Below, in pieces: positions 23,064-30,673 of a stretch of DNA of 33,537 nt. How positions within the stretch are numbered: the stretch's first letter is position 1; each line of letters begins with the position of its first letter. Under the pieces are notes generated by a model. The model saw nothing but the letters and a program-made list of their open reading frames with translations, was not told the DNA's origin and searched no databases. The position numbers and the translations under genes are program-made. Source of the stretch: Spirochaetota bacterium (GTDB lineage Bacteria; Spirochaetota; Spirochaetia; Treponematales; Treponemataceae); the NCBI GenBank assembly GCA_023393015.1, contig JAEWMY010000049.1, forward strand, positions 1 to 33,537, in the 5' to 3' direction.

Positions 23064-24398
23064 ATGAATACGCATGGCATACGCGCGCGCGCGGCGTTCG
23101 CCGCCCTGGCCCTGTCGGCGCTCGCGCTCGCGACCGCCTGTTCCGGTTATATCGGATACGGGGTGGTCAATTGGTCCGTGCCCGAGCATTCCCTCGTCGC
23201 GGGCGACGTCGTTCCCGTGTATATACAGTCGAATATCGGCAAGGTGTATGTCGTCGGCGCGGGAGCCGACCGGAAGGACCGCATCGAGCTTCCTCTTTGG
23301 CAAATAAGCCTTCACAAGTCAGCCTCCAAGGCCCGCAGGGCCGCCGCCGCCTTCGGCGATTACCGGTACCTCTACGCGACGGCGAAGGTCGACGGACTTC
23401 CCGTGCGCGCGCAACCCGACAATACCTCCCGCCAAGTGTACCGTCTCAGGCAGGATCAAAAGCTGAGAATCACGGGAAGGGGCGAAGGGGCGCCGGTAAT
23501 TGCCGGAAACGCCCCGCTCGAGGGCGAATGGCTTTCCGTTTTGACCGACGACGGCTCGGTCGGCTGGTGCTTTTCGTTCAACCTCGCGGTATTCGACGAG
23601 CGGTCGGGCGGGGGCTCGAGCCTCGACGCGACCGACTCGGGGCCCGACGCCCTTCTCGAGTCCATCCTCGCGCGCTCGTGGGTCCCCGACTATTATCGCG
23701 CCATGGTCGAATCCGACCGAGTCGACATCTCGCGCGTCAGTCCTCAGTGGGGCTTCTTCCCGGGCCGCGATTCCCTCGTCGCACGCATGGAGCTCGCCGA
23801 CGGGGTCGTGACCTTTCCGTATACCTCGATCGTCAAGACCGGCGACCGTTCGTACCGTTTCGAGGGGAGCGCGCTGACTCTGGAGGCGAGGCGCGACGAC
23901 ACAGTGTTCATCCAATACACCGACGCCAACGGCATGCCGCAGTCCTTTTTCTTCGTGTCGCTCGACGTGACGGCCGAGGACATCGTCGCCTCTGAGCGTA
24001 TCCGACGCGCCGCCGTGATAGAATCGATACGCTCGGCCGGACCCGAGTTCGCGTCGGGTAACTACGGCGTCGTTCGGTTCCTTCCCGACGACGCCTTTCT
24101 CTGGAGCGGGTACCAGTTGCTGTCGCCCGCCGTCATCCCCGCGGGTTCCGGCGGGGGCGGATCGGTCGAAACGCGCTACTTCGTCCACGAATCCCTGTCG
24201 GCCGAGTACGACGGGACGCTGACCTTCACGTTCGCGTCGAACGGCGCGCAGGTTACCTTCCTCTACGCGCTCGGCGAACGGGGCCTGAAACTCGAGCAGG
24301 TCAGCTTGCGAAACATACGGGATTCCGTGGTGACGGCCCGGAACCTCACGCCGACGGTCATCTTCCTGACGCCCGGCGCCCCGCAGGGCGAACGATAA
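23064..24398 (+). CDS. Putative lipoprotein with SH3-like domain
   Basis: A 444-residue exported protein. The signal peptide ends in ALATAC, a relaxed spirochaetal lipobox with Cys26 as the lipidation site. Residues about 105-185 look like a bacterial SH3 domain: YLYATAKVDGLPVRAQPD, RQVYRLRQDQKLRITGRGEG, GEWLSVLTDDGSVGWCFSFNL. Bacterial SH3 domains often bind cell-wall peptides. The C-terminal 250 residues are beta-rich and unrecognised (FPGRDSLVARMELADGVVTFPY; VETRYFVHESLSAEYDG). Its TAA stop overlaps the ABC-F ATG by one base. The promoter predicts a leaderless mRNA. Confidence 0.78.
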   Translation: MNTHGIRARAAFAALALSALALATACSGYIGYGVVNWSVPEHSLVAGDVVPVYIQSNIGKVYVVGAGADRKDRIELPLWQISLHKSASKARRAAAAFGDYRYLYATAKVDGLPVRAQPDNTSRQVYRLRQDQKLRITGRGEGAPVIAGNAPLEGEWLSVLTDDGSVGWCFSFNLAVFDERSGGGSSLDATDSGPDALLESILARSWVPDYYRAMVESDRVDISRVSPQWGFFPGRDSLVARMELADGVVTFPYTSIVKTGDRSYRFEGSALTLEARRDDTVFIQYTDANGMPQSFFFVSLDVTAEDIVASERIRRAAVIESIRSAGPEFASGNYGVVRFLPDDAFLWSGYQLLSPAVIPAGSGGGGSVETRYFVHESLSAEYDGTLTFTFASNGAQVTFLYALGERGLKLEQVSLRNIRDSVVTARNLTPTVIFLTPGAPQGER

Positions 24399-26395
24399 TG
24401 GCCTTCGTCCAGTTTTCCCGCGTCTCGCTCGCCTTCGGCGACCGGGACATACTCGATTCGGTATCGATGAACCTCGCCTCGGGCACGAAGGCCGCCCTCG
24501 CGGGCGCGAACGGCTCTGGCAAATCGACGCTGATGAAGGTTCTTTCGGGAGCCGTCTCGCCCGATTCGGGCGAACGCGCGATCCAGCGCGGTACCACCGT
24601 GTCCTACCTGCCCCAGTCCGGCATCGTGCATTCCGGGCGCACTCTCGTCGAGGAGGCCGAGACCGCCTTCGCGCGCGGCTACGAGCTCGCTTCCCGCCTC
24701 GAGGCGTTGGGGGAGGAGCTTTCCCGCGAGGATCCGTCGTCGCCGAGGGCCTCCCGCCTCGTCGAGGATCATCACGACATCCAACTCGCCCTCGAGGCCC
24801 TGCAGTGGCACCGGCGTACGGCCCTCGCCGAGCAGATACTGACCGGCCTCGGCTTCGCCAAGTCCGATTTCGCGCGCCGCGTCGAGGAGTTCTCCGGCGG
24901 ATGGCAGATGCGCGTCGCGCTCGCGAAGATCCTCCTCGAGCGTCCGGACATCCTCCTTCTCGACGAGCCGACGAACTACCTCGACCTCGAGGCGAGGGAA
25001 TGGCTCGAGTCCTGGCTCCGCGACTTTACCGGCGGCTTCCTCGTCGTCAGCCATGACCGCTATTTTCTCGACAGCACCTGTACCGAGGTGTACGAGCTTT
25101 TCGGCGGCGGGCTCAAACGCTACCCCGGGACCTATACCCAATACGAGAAAGTCCGCGAGGTCGAGCTCGCCTCCCTCGTCAAGCGGTACGAGGAACAGCG
25201 CGCCGAGATCGAAAAGACCGAGGCCCTGATCGAGCGCTTCCGCTACAAGGCGACCAAGGCCGCGATGGTACAGGAGCGGATCAAGCACCTCGAGAAGATG
25301 GAGCGCATCGAGCTTCCCGAAAGCATCAAGCGGATCCATTTCAAATTCCCGCCGGCCCCGCATACGGGACGGCTCGTCCTGACGGTAGCTGGCCTCACGC
25401 GCCGGTACGGCGACCGCGCGGTAATCGATTCCCTCGATTTCGTCCTCGAGAAGGGCGAACGCCTCGTCGTCGTCGGGCGGAACGGCGCGGGAAAGTCCAC
25501 GCTGCTTCGCGTGCTCGCCGGGATCGATTCGGACTTCTCGGGCTCGGTCGCCCCGGGCTCGGGCGTTCTTTCGGGATATTTCTCGCAGGACAACGCCGAG
25601 GCCCTGAACGGAAACGAGCGTATCATCGACCTTCTCGAGTCCGAGGCCCCGACGCACCTGATCCCGCGCCTCCGCGACATGCTCGGCGCCTTCCTCTTCC
25701 GGGGCGACGACATCTTCAAGCAGGTGAGCGTCCTTTCCGGCGGCGAGAAAAGCCGTCTCGCCCTGTTGCGCCTGCTCCTCAGGCCCGTAAACCTGCTCAT
25801 CCTCGACGAGCCGACGAACCATCTCGACCTCCTTTCCAAGGACGTCCTCCTCGGCGCCCTGCGCGATTTCGGCGGCACCGTCGTCTTCGTCTCGCACGAC
25901 CGCGGCTTTATCGAAAGCCTCGCGACCCGGGTGCTCGAGCTCACGGCGGATCCCGCGGGCGGGCCCTCGCTCGTTCGGAGCTTTCCCGGCGACTACCGGT
26001 ACTACTCGGAGCGGATCGCGCGCGAGGCCGAAGGCGCCCTTCCTTCAGCTGCGTCGCCGTCGTCCGCGTCCGTTCGACCCGCCGCTTCGACTCCGGGCGG
26101 CGACGGGCCCGCGGGAGACTCGCGCCCCACTCCCGCCGAGGTGCGGGAGGCCGACAAACGGCGCAAGACGGATCTCCGTCGCCTCGAGCGCGAGGAGGAA
26201 CGACTGCTTTCGGAGATCGCGCTCGCCGAGGACGCCTTGCGCGAACATGAACGCTCTCTCGCCGATCCCGCCGTGTATTCGGACGGGCCGAGGTGCCGGG
26301 CCGTTCAGGAAGAACTCGGGCGTGTCACGGCCCGTATCGAAGAACTATCCGCGCGGTGGGAGACCGTTTCGCGCGACATGGAGGCATTGGCATGA
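24398..26395 (+). CDS. ABC-F family ATPase
   Basis: A soluble twin-ATPase without membrane segments, 665 residues. First domain: Walker A GANGSGKST, signature FSGGWQMRVALAKILL, Walker B ILLLDEPTNYLDL. Second: GRNGAGKST, LSGGEKSRLALLRLLL, LLILDEPTNHLDL. The linker between them (YEEQRAEIEKTEALIERFRYKATKAAMVQERIKHLEKM) is the ABC-F arm region that contacts ribosome-bound tRNA. A low-complexity Ala/Ser/Pro stretch (about 550-585) leads to a C-terminal coiled coil. The architecture is Uup/YdiF-like. Family members rescue stalled ribosomes, and some protect against antibiotics. The exact subtype is uncertain. It overlaps the lipoprotein stop by one base and galE by ATGA. Confidence 0.92.
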   Translation: MAFVQFSRVSLAFGDRDILDSVSMNLASGTKAALAGANGSGKSTLMKVLSGAVSPDSGERAIQRGTTVSYLPQSGIVHSGRTLVEEAETAFARGYELASRLEALGEELSREDPSSPRASRLVEDHHDIQLALEALQWHRRTALAEQILTGLGFAKSDFARRVEEFSGGWQMRVALAKILLERPDILLLDEPTNYLDLEAREWLESWLRDFTGGFLVVSHDRYFLDSTCTEVYELFGGGLKRYPGTYTQYEKVREVELASLVKRYEEQRAEIEKTEALIERFRYKATKAAMVQERIKHLEKMERIELPESIKRIHFKFPPAPHTGRLVLTVAGLTRRYGDRAVIDSLDFVLEKGERLVVVGRNGAGKSTLLRVLAGIDSDFSGSVAPGSGVLSGYFSQDNAEALNGNERIIDLLESEAPTHLIPRLRDMLGAFLFRGDDIFKQVSVLSGGEKSRLALLRLLLRPVNLLILDEPTNHLDLLSKDVLLGALRDFGGTVVFVSHDRGFIESLATRVLELTADPAGGPSLVRSFPGDYRYYSERIAREAEGALPSAASPSSASVRPAASTPGGDGPAGDSRPTPAEVREADKRRKTDLRRLEREEERLLSEIALAEDALREHERSLADPAVYSDGPRCRAVQEELGRVTARIEELSARWETVSRDMEALA

Positions 26396-27381
26396 AGGTA
26401 TTGATAATCGGGGGAGCCGGCTACATCGGTAGCCACGTCGCGAAGGCGATGGAGGAGGCGGGTCACGAGGTGACGGTCTTCGACAATCTTTCGTCCGGGC
26501 TTTTGGTGAACCTCAGGCCCGGCGCGGAATTTATCGCGGGGGACATCCGCCACGCCGACGACATTTCGGCGGCCTTTTCGCGGGGCTTCGACGCGTGCGT
26601 GCACCTCGCGGCCTTCAAGGCGGTGGGCGAGTCCATGGTCGAGCCCGAAAAGTATTCCGTCAACAACCTTTCGGGAACAATCAATATCCTGAACGCCGCC
26701 TCCGCGGGCGGTTGCCGCATGATCGTCTTCTCGTCGTCCGCGGCCGTGTTCGGCTCTCCCGAATACGTGCCCATCGACGAGGATCACCCGAAAAACCCCG
26801 AAAGCTACTACGGCTTCACGAAACTCGAGATCGAGCGTATCCTCGCCTGGTACGATTCGCTCCGCGGCGTCAAGTTCGCCGCCCTGCGGTATTTCAACGC
26901 GGCGGGGTACGACCCGAGCGGCGAGATCACGGGACTCGAGCGTAACCCGCAAAACCTCCTTCCCGTCGTCATGGAGGTGGCCATGGGCTGGCGGAAGGAA
27001 CTCCAGATCTTCGGGAACGACTACGATACCCGTGACGGCACCTGCCTCAGGGATTACGTCCACGTGTCCGATCTCGCAGACGCGCACGTAAGCGCGCTCG
27101 CGTACCTCGAGCGCGAGGGTAAGAGCCTCGCGGTAAACCTCGGAAGCGAGAAGGGCGTCACCGTCACCGAGATGGTGGAGGCCGCGCGCCGAGTTACGGG
27201 ACGCGATATCCCCGCGCGCTACGTCGGCCGCCGCGCGGGAGACGCCTCGGCGCTCATCCCGACGTCCGCGCTCGCGCGCTCGCTTATCGGATGGGATCCG
27301 CGCCGTTCCGACGTCGACACCCTTATCAAGTCGACGTGGGACGTGTACCGTTCGTACCGCACGCCGACCGAGCGCGCGTAA
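26392..27381 (+). CDS. galE: UDP-glucose 4-epimerase
   Basis: Short-chain dehydrogenase family enzyme that interconverts UDP-glucose and UDP-galactose, feeding glycan synthesis. The 329-residue protein has the NAD loop GGAGYIGSH (from residue 7), the DNLSSG and GDIRHADD segments, the catalytic serine region FSSSAAVFG and YYGFTK with the Tyr-x3-Lys pair. LRYFNAAGYDPSGEIT and RDYVHVSDLADAHV are classic GalE signatures. The start is ATG 26392, overlapping the ABC-F stop. The downstream M20 gene starts 11 bases after its stop. Confidence 0.93.
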   Translation: MKVLIIGGAGYIGSHVAKAMEEAGHEVTVFDNLSSGLLVNLRPGAEFIAGDIRHADDISAAFSRGFDACVHLAAFKAVGESMVEPEKYSVNNLSGTINILNAASAGGCRMIVFSSSAAVFGSPEYVPIDEDHPKNPESYYGFTKLEIERILAWYDSLRGVKFAALRYFNAAGYDPSGEITGLERNPQNLLPVVMEVAMGWRKELQIFGNDYDTRDGTCLRDYVHVSDLADAHVSALAYLEREGKSLAVNLGSEKGVTVTEMVEAARRVTGRDIPARYVGRRAGDASALIPTSALARSLIGWDPRRSDVDTLIKSTWDVYRSYRTPTERA

Positions 27382-27392
27382 AGGAGAATGCC

Positions 27393-28646
27393 GTGAACAG
27401 CAACGATACTACCGGGGAACTCGACCTGTTGTCCGCGTGGATACGTGATCAAAAGGCGGCCGTGGTCTCCCTGCAAAAGACTCTCGCCGCTATACCCGCG
27501 ATGGCCCCCGAATCTGGCGGTGTAGGAGAGCTTTCCAAATGCGAGGCCCTCGAGCGTTCGCTCGCTTCGCTGGGATTCGGTATCTTCGAGCGTCACGACG
27601 CGCCCGATCCGCGCGTTCCCTCGGGCGTTCGCCCGAACCTCGTCGTCACCGTGCCGGGCGCGTCCGACGACCGGGCCGTCTGGATCATGACGCACCTCGA
27701 CGTCGTTCCGCCGGGCGAAACGGAAAAGTGGGAGAGCGATCCGTGGACGGTCGTCGAGCGCGACGGGCGGATCTACGGCCGCGGCGTCGAGGACAACCAG
27801 CAGGGTCTCGTCGCCTCGGTTTTCGCAGCCCTTTCCTTCGTCAAGAACGGGATCGTCCCCCCGCACCCGATCAAGCTTCTCTTCGTCGCCGACGAGGAGG
27901 TCGGTTCCGCCTACGGTATCCAGTTCCTGCTGCGCGAACGGAAGCTCTTCGGCCCGAACGACCTCGTGTTGATACCGGACGGCGGGGACGAGACGGGATC
28001 GACCATCGAGATAGCGGAGAAAAACCTCCTGTGGCTCCGTTTTTCCACGAAGGGAACGCAGACGCACGGTTCCCGGCCCGATCAGGGCGCGAACGCCCAT
28101 CTCGCCGCCTGCGATCTCGCCCTCTCGGTCAACGGCCTCGAGCGGCTTTTGGACGCGCGCGACCCCCTCTTCGATCCCGACCGTTCGACCTTTCAGCCGA
28201 CCAAGAAGGAGGCGAACGTCCCGAACATCAACACGATTCCCGGCGACGACGTCCTTTGCATGGATTGCCGAATCCTTCCGTCATACGGCCTGGATTTCGT
28301 GCGCTCGGAGATCGCCCGTATCGCCCGCGAGGTCGAAGCGCGCCACGGCGTCCGGATATCCTGGACCGAGGAACAGGCCGTCGAGTCCCGCGCGACTCCG
28401 GCCGACGCGCCCGTCGTTTCCGTCCTGCGTCGGGCCGTCAAGACCGTGTACGGCGTCGAGGCCCGTCCGATCGGCATCGGCGGCGGAACGGTCGGAGCGT
28501 ACCTGAGAAACGCCGGAATAGACGCCGTCGTGTGGGGAAGGCTCGACGAGACCGCGCACCAGCCGAACGAATATTGCGTGATCGACAACCTGATCGGGGA
28601 CGCGTGCGTCATGGCCGCGTTTTCGCTCGGCGCGCGCGGGAACTAG
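27393..28646 (+). CDS. M20-family metallopeptidase (PepV/Sapep-like dipeptidase)
   Basis: A 417-residue zinc-dependent aminoacyl-dipeptide hydrolase. Metal ligands and catalytic residues are recognisable: THLDVVPPGE (His-x-Asp), GRGVEDNQQG (bridging Asp) and FVADEEVGS (catalytic and metal Glu pair). GIGGGTVGAYL and the final TAHQPNEYC supply the C-terminal ligand histidine. The length and the DPWTVVERDGRIYGRG wording fit the dipeptidase subgroup. The start is GTG, set by AAAGGAG (27380-27386) six bases upstream, and this gene is internal to an operon. kamA starts three bases after the stop. Confidence 0.88.
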   Translation: MNSNDTTGELDLLSAWIRDQKAAVVSLQKTLAAIPAMAPESGGVGELSKCEALERSLASLGFGIFERHDAPDPRVPSGVRPNLVVTVPGASDDRAVWIMTHLDVVPPGETEKWESDPWTVVERDGRIYGRGVEDNQQGLVASVFAALSFVKNGIVPPHPIKLLFVADEEVGSAYGIQFLLRERKLFGPNDLVLIPDGGDETGSTIEIAEKNLLWLRFSTKGTQTHGSRPDQGANAHLAACDLALSVNGLERLLDARDPLFDPDRSTFQPTKKEANVPNINTIPGDDVLCMDCRILPSYGLDFVRSEIARIAREVEARHGVRISWTEEQAVESRATPADAPVVSVLRRAVKTVYGVEARPIGIGGGTVGAYLRNAGIDAVVWGRLDETAHQPNEYCVIDNLIGDACVMAAFSLGARGN

Positions 28647-28649
28647 GCG

Positions 28650-29666
28650 ATGGCGAGCGATTGGCGCGAGGATCACGCCGGAACGGGATTCGTATACCTA
28701 CCGGTAGGTATACCGAAGGCCTTCCAAACCCTCATCGACGAGGCGTCCTCTCCCGCCTCCGCGGCCGCCCTTTCGCGCCAGATCGTTCCCTCAGACGAGG
28801 AGAACCTGTTCCAACCGGGAGAGACCGCGGACCCGCTCGGGGAAGCTCGGTACTGCGTCACTCCGCGACTCGTGCATCAGTATCCGAATCGGGTATTGCT
28901 TCTGACCACCGGGGCGTGTCTCGGGTATTGCCGGTATTGCTTCAGGCGTACCTTTACCGGAAGGGGGATCGACTATATCTCGGGCGACGAACTCTCGAAA
29001 GTACGTGACTACCTCGTCGCGACGCCCGCGGTTCAAGAAATCCTCGTATCCGGCGGCGATCCGCTCGCGGGAACGGACGAATCGTTGCTTGACCTCCTTT
29101 CGGGGATCAGGCGCGTTCGTCCCGACATCCTGATTCGGCTCTGTACCCGGGCGAACGTCTTCGCCCCGGAACGCTTCTCCGATTTCCTCGTCTCTCGCCT
29201 GCGCGAGCTTCGGCCCCTGTGGGTAATTCCGCATATCAACCATCCCGCGGAATTGGGGCGGCCTCAGGTCGAATCCCTGACGAAGCTCGTCGATTCCGGT
29301 ATCCCGATACAGTCGCAAACCGTGCTTCTTCGGGACGTGAACGATTCGGCGGCTACGCTCTCCGAGTTGTTTCATCGCCTCGTCTGTATCGGCGTCAAGC
29401 CCGGCTATCTCTTTCAGTGCGATCTCGCCCTCGGGGTTTCGTCGTTCCGCGTTCCGCTCGAGGAAGGCATGGCGATTTGGTCGGCCTTGCGGGAACGCCT
29501 GTCGGGGCTTTCGCTCCCCGAATATGCCGTCGATCTTCCCGGCGGGGGCGGGAAGTTTCCGCTGTCCGTTCCCGCCTTGCGAGAACGGATTGTTGATTCC
29601 GCCGACGCGAATAGGCTCGCGATCCGCGGAAGTGACGGAAAAGTATACACCTATCCGTTGCGATAG
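28650..29666 (+). CDS. kamA: Lysine 2,3-aminomutase-family radical SAM protein
   Basis: A 338-residue radical-SAM/PLP enzyme. The iron-sulfur cysteines are in CLGYCRYCFRR (Cys90, Cys94, Cys97). RQIVPSDEE, GETADPLGE and LVHQYPNRVLLL precede it; ILVSGGDPL, HINHPAE, QSQTVLLRDVND and PEYAVDLPGGGGKFPL follow, the last being typical of the PLP region of the family. The protein is about 80 residues shorter than clostridial KamA and close to EpmB, which makes the beta-lysine placed on elongation factor P, so either role is possible. Codons 15-22 contain a perfect 22-bp palindrome. The ribosome site is weak (CTAGG close to ATG), consistent with coupling to the preceding gene. Confidence 0.85.
   Translation: MASDWREDHAGTGFVYLPVGIPKAFQTLIDEASSPASAAALSRQIVPSDEENLFQPGETADPLGEARYCVTPRLVHQYPNRVLLLTTGACLGYCRYCFRRTFTGRGIDYISGDELSKVRDYLVATPAVQEILVSGGDPLAGTDESLLDLLSGIRRVRPDILIRLCTRANVFAPERFSDFLVSRLRELRPLWVIPHINHPAELGRPQVESLTKLVDSGIPIQSQTVLLRDVNDSAATLSELFHRLVCIGVKPGYLFQCDLALGVSSFRVPLEEGMAIWSALRERLSGLSLPEYAVDLPGGGGKFPLSVPALRERIVDSADANRLAIRGSDGKVYTYPLR
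28692..28713. promoter_or_regulatory. Perfect 22-bp palindrome inside the 5' end of kamA
   Basis: The half-site GTATACCTACC is followed without spacer by its exact reverse complement GGTAGGTATAC. It encodes part of FVYLPVGIP and uses CTA, GTA, GGT and ATA, codons that are uncommon in this GC-rich window. It could be an operator for a dimeric regulator or, in RNA, a stable hairpin near the start of translation. Function unknown. Confidence 0.6.
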
Positions 29667-29767
29667 TATGAAATACCATACGTTCTCCTGTATTATTCTT
29701 TTCTCCTCCATTTCGTAATCTGTTCTTATACATAGAAATACCGGTTTCCTCATCATAGTTTCTCTAG

Positions 29768-29784
29768 TTGGCATGATTCTTGCT
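29768..29784 (+). promoter_or_regulatory. Sigma54-type (-24/-12) promoter of the group 2 sigma factor gene
   Basis: TTGGCATG-ATTC-TTGCT matches the RpoN consensus TGGCACG-N4-TTGCW at all but one conserved position. GG (29770-29771) and GC (29782-29783) have the required ten-base separation. The predicted start is near 29795, leaving a leader of about ten bases with GGGGGA before ATG 29805. The 138-base region upstream (29667-29804) is AT-rich and gene-free, with room for an activator; it holds GAAATACC twice (29670-29677, 29735-29742). A competing sigma70 -10, TATAGT (29785-29790), overlaps, but no suitable -35 is seen. Confidence 0.7.
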
Positions 29785-29804
29785 TATAGTTGGCGGGGGA
29801 ACGT

Positions 29805-30632
29805 ATGAGCGATCATGATTCTGTAAACGAGTATCTGAGAGAGATCCGAAAGTATCCGTTATTGACGTTTGAACAGGAAATCGAGCTTTCCAGGAAAATC
29901 CAGGACGGGGATCTTGCCGCGCGTAAAACCCTGATCGAATCCAACCTTCGGCTCGTCGTGACGGTGGCCCGAAAATACACTACCCCGGACCTGCCGCTTC
30001 TCGATATCATACAGGAAGGCAACCTCGGCCTCATAACCGCGGCCCAAAAATACGAATTCTCCTATAACGTGCGATTCTCGACCTATGCGTGTTGGTGGAT
30101 TCAACAGGCCATTACGCGCGCGATCGCGAACAAGCGCCGCATGATCCGCCTGCCCTTCCGCAAGGAAGAGCTCGCGGCCCGTATCAGACGCGCCTCGGCC
30201 GAACTGTTCCAGCGACTGTCTCGCTGCCCGACCTGCGAGGAGATCGCCGGCGAGCTCGGGCTTCCGTCCCGCGAGATCGTGGATATCATGATAAGTTCCG
30301 GCTCCGTCACGAGCCTGGACGTCCAGCTCGACGAGGAAGACTCCGTGTCGCTCAAGGACATCCTTCCGGACACGACGTACAATCCCGAAGAAATGTTCAT
30401 GAAAAAGTATACGCAGGACTGCATGCTCGAGATTCTCGGCGACCTCAAGGACAGCGAGCGGGACATCATGCTCAAGCGGTATAACCTGCAAAACGACGGG
30501 AAGACCTATACCCTCAAAACGATCGGGGCCCAGTATGGCGTCTCCGCGGAGACGATTCGGCAGGTGGAACTGCGCGCGCTACGGAAGCTCAAGGGTCGTT
30601 CGGGCGAACTTCGCGAGATGGTGTATAACTGA
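29805..30632 (+). CDS. Group 2 (RpoS/RpoD-like) sigma factor
   Basis: A 275-residue alternative sigma70-family factor. DSVNEYLREIRKYPLLTFEQEIELSRKI is region 1.2, ESNLRLVVTVARKY and DIIQEGNLGLITAAQKYE regions 2.1-2.2, and FSTYACWWIQQAITRAI regions 2.3-2.4 that read the -10 box. Region 3 follows RMIRLP, and TLKTIGAQYGVSAETIRQVELRALRKLK is the region 4 helix-turn-helix for -35 recognition. It lacks region 1.1 and is too short to be the housekeeping RpoD, so it is probably a stress or environment sigma like RpoS. ATG 29805 has GGGGGA upstream; ATG 29790 is in frame but lies at the edge of the promoter. The upstream RpoN-type promoter suggests control by sigma54. Confidence 0.88.
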   Translation: MSDHDSVNEYLREIRKYPLLTFEQEIELSRKIQDGDLAARKTLIESNLRLVVTVARKYTTPDLPLLDIIQEGNLGLITAAQKYEFSYNVRFSTYACWWIQQAITRAIANKRRMIRLPFRKEELAARIRRASAELFQRLSRCPTCEEIAGELGLPSREIVDIMISSGSVTSLDVQLDEEDSVSLKDILPDTTYNPEEMFMKKYTQDCMLEILGDLKDSERDIMLKRYNLQNDGKTYTLKTIGAQYGVSAETIRQVELRALRKLKGRSGELREMVYN

Positions 30633-30634
30633 GG

Positions 30635-30664
30635 TTGACACGGTGACCGGTCTGTCCGTATCTT
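30635..30664 (+). promoter_or_regulatory. Promoter of the polysaccharide deacetylase-tsaD pair
   Basis: Consensus TTGACA (30635-30640), 18-base spacer, TATCTT (30659-30664). Nine bases separate it from ATG 30674, so the leader is about three bases and holds no ribosome site. The -35 begins three bases after the sigma-factor stop codon. Confidence 0.75.
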
Positions 30665-30673
30665 GAATACCGG

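Noticed and set aside
21453..23315. 620-codon minus-strand frame opposite the MFS-HEAT gene
   Set aside because: Arg/Glu/Asp-rich sequence typical of reverse reading in GC-rich DNA, no start signal, and the plus strand encodes a recognisable family.
29785..29790. TATAGT as a sigma70 -10 for the sigma-factor gene
   Set aside because: Not excluded, but no -35 at 16-18 bases, while the overlapping -24/-12 element is nearly perfect; kept as the alternative.
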